NCBI GenBank assembly: GCA_019090405.1
Contig: JAHRVZ010000040.1
Location: forward strand, 1 to 6,783
Reading direction: 5' to 3'
Length of the DNA: 6,783 bases
Origin: Paracoccaceae bacterium
Lineage (GTDB): Bacteria; Pseudomonadota; Alphaproteobacteria; Rhodobacterales; Rhodobacteraceae
The notes beneath the pieces are model-generated. The model was not told the DNA's origin. It ran no database searches and worked only from the letters and a program-made list of their open reading frames with translations. How positions within the stretch are numbered: position 1 is the stretch's first letter; each line of letters begins with the position of its first letter. Of this stretch, positions 6,104-6,783 are shown in pieces. The translations under genes were made by a program, and so were the position numbers.

Positions 6104-6783
6104 CCTCGTACAATTACGAAAACTTTTCGACCGATGATTATGAATTTGAAACAGTGGTCGGCCCGACCGTGGGTGACAAGGCGATGGATTTTGAGTTGAC
6201 GACAAGCACGGGTGAACCAAAGCGGTTGCTTGATTTTGACGCGGATTTCCTTGTGCTTGAGATGGGCAGCATAACCTGCCCGCTTTTTCAAAGCAGACGT
6301 GGGATTATGGGCGGCCTTGAGGGTGAATTTGATCGGGTAAAATCGGCTGTGCTGTACGTTCGCGAAGCACATCCCGGTGCGCTGGTCAAAGCGCATCAGA
6401 GTTTCCAGGACAAACAATCCTGCGCTTTGCAGTTGAAAGAGCACGATCACGAGGGCCGCCTGATACTGGTCGATGACTATGAGGGCAGCGCCCACATAGC
6501 CTATGGATCAATGCCCAATGCAGTGTTCATCATAAACCGCGCAGGAATTGTTGTGTATCGTGCTGAATGGAACAATCCATCGGCTGTGCGAAAGGCGCTA
6601 AAGGCATTGATTGCGGGCAAAGAAGCAACGGCCAAGGCCTATTTTCGCCCACCGCTTCCATGGCGCGCAATACAGACGTTTAAACAGGCCGGTCATGGGT
6701 CGGCACCCGACTTTTTCAAAGGTTTGCCATTTCTGATCTGGACCAACCTGATCAAGCGCAATTTGCGCCTGTTGTTTAGCTGA
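6100..6783 (+). CDS. Deiodinase-like thioredoxin-fold protein with Cys in the Sec position
   Basis: A 227-residue cytosolic protein without signal peptide. Residues 21-48 (VGPTVGDKAMDFELTTSTGE onward) resemble the start of peroxiredoxin/redoxin folds. The rest follows iodothyronine deiodinases in order. MGSITCPLF (55-63) matches GSCTUPPF, with Cys60 for selenocysteine and Ile58 for the auxiliary Cys. LYVREAHPG (85-93) matches VYIEEAHPSDG and keeps Tyr86, Glu89 and His91. AHQSFQDK (98-105) matches QHRSLEDR. VDDYEGSAHIAYG (124-136), then VFIINRAGIVVYR and EWNNPSAVRKALKAL, match the C-terminal part. The Arg of the ERLYVI segment, a thyroid-hormone contact in vertebrate enzymes, is Ala141. A basic, hydrophobic tail (about 180-227) is extra. 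A thiol redox or reductive dehalogenation role is inference; the substrate is unknown. It is co-transcribed with the MarR gene (ATGA overlap), and the window ends at its stop. Confidence 0.8.
   Translation: MTSYNYENFSTDDYEFETVVGPTVGDKAMDFELTTSTGEPKRLLDFDADFLVLEMGSITCPLFQSRRGIMGGLEGEFDRVKSAVLYVREAHPGALVKAHQSFQDKQSCALQLKEHDHEGRLILVDDYEGSAHIAYGSMPNAVFIINRAGIVVYRAEWNNPSAVRKALKALIAGKEATAKAYFRPPLPWRAIQTFKQAGHGSAPDFFKGLPFLIWTNLIKRNLRLLFS

Noticed and set aside
6277..6279. Possible selenocysteine (UGA) codon in the deiodinase-like gene
   Set aside because: The codon at the Sec-equivalent position 60 is TGC, an ordinary cysteine, and no in-frame TGA occurs before the terminal stop, so no selenocysteine insertion is involved.

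Overview
The window looks like chromosomal DNA of a marine alphaproteobacterium of the Rhodobacterales (Roseobacter group). This is inferred from moderately GC-rich codon use, a Hint_2-type Hint-domain protein of the kind common in that order, and the protein sequences of MurJ, TrpS and the rhomboid-family protein. No database search was run, so the placement is recognition, not proof. There are no tRNA, rRNA, CRISPR, insertion-sequence or phage signatures.

Layout, left to right. (1) 1-829, minus strand: a fold-type IV PLP aminotransferase of the branched-chain type (ilvE-like), cut by the left window edge a short way before its end. (2) 939-2030, minus: a 363-residue protein with a beta-rich N-terminal region and a C-terminal Hint (hedgehog/intein-type) domain. 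(3) 2031-2183: a gene-free spacer. (4) 2184-3206, minus: trpS, tryptophanyl-tRNA synthetase. (5) 3297-3971, plus: a rhomboid-family membrane protein in which the catalytic Ser and His and the surrounding oxyanion residues are all replaced. (6) 3968-5509, minus: murJ, the lipid II flippase, whose stop codon overlaps that of the rhomboid gene tail to tail. (7) 5645-6783, plus: a two-gene operon with ATGA overlap, made of a MarR-family regulator and a thioredoxin-fold protein with the motif set of iodothyronine deiodinases (Cys in place of Sec). Its stop codon is the last triplet of the window.

Most of the window is housekeeping: amino acid metabolism, translation and cell-wall precursor export. 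The parts most worth attention are the MarR/deiodinase-like operon, whose promoter lies so close to the start codon that the regulator mRNA may be leaderless; the rhomboid pseudoprotease between trpS and murJ; and the Hint-domain protein. Two genes (ilvE-like and murJ) appear to use TTG start codons, each preceded by a good ribosome binding site.
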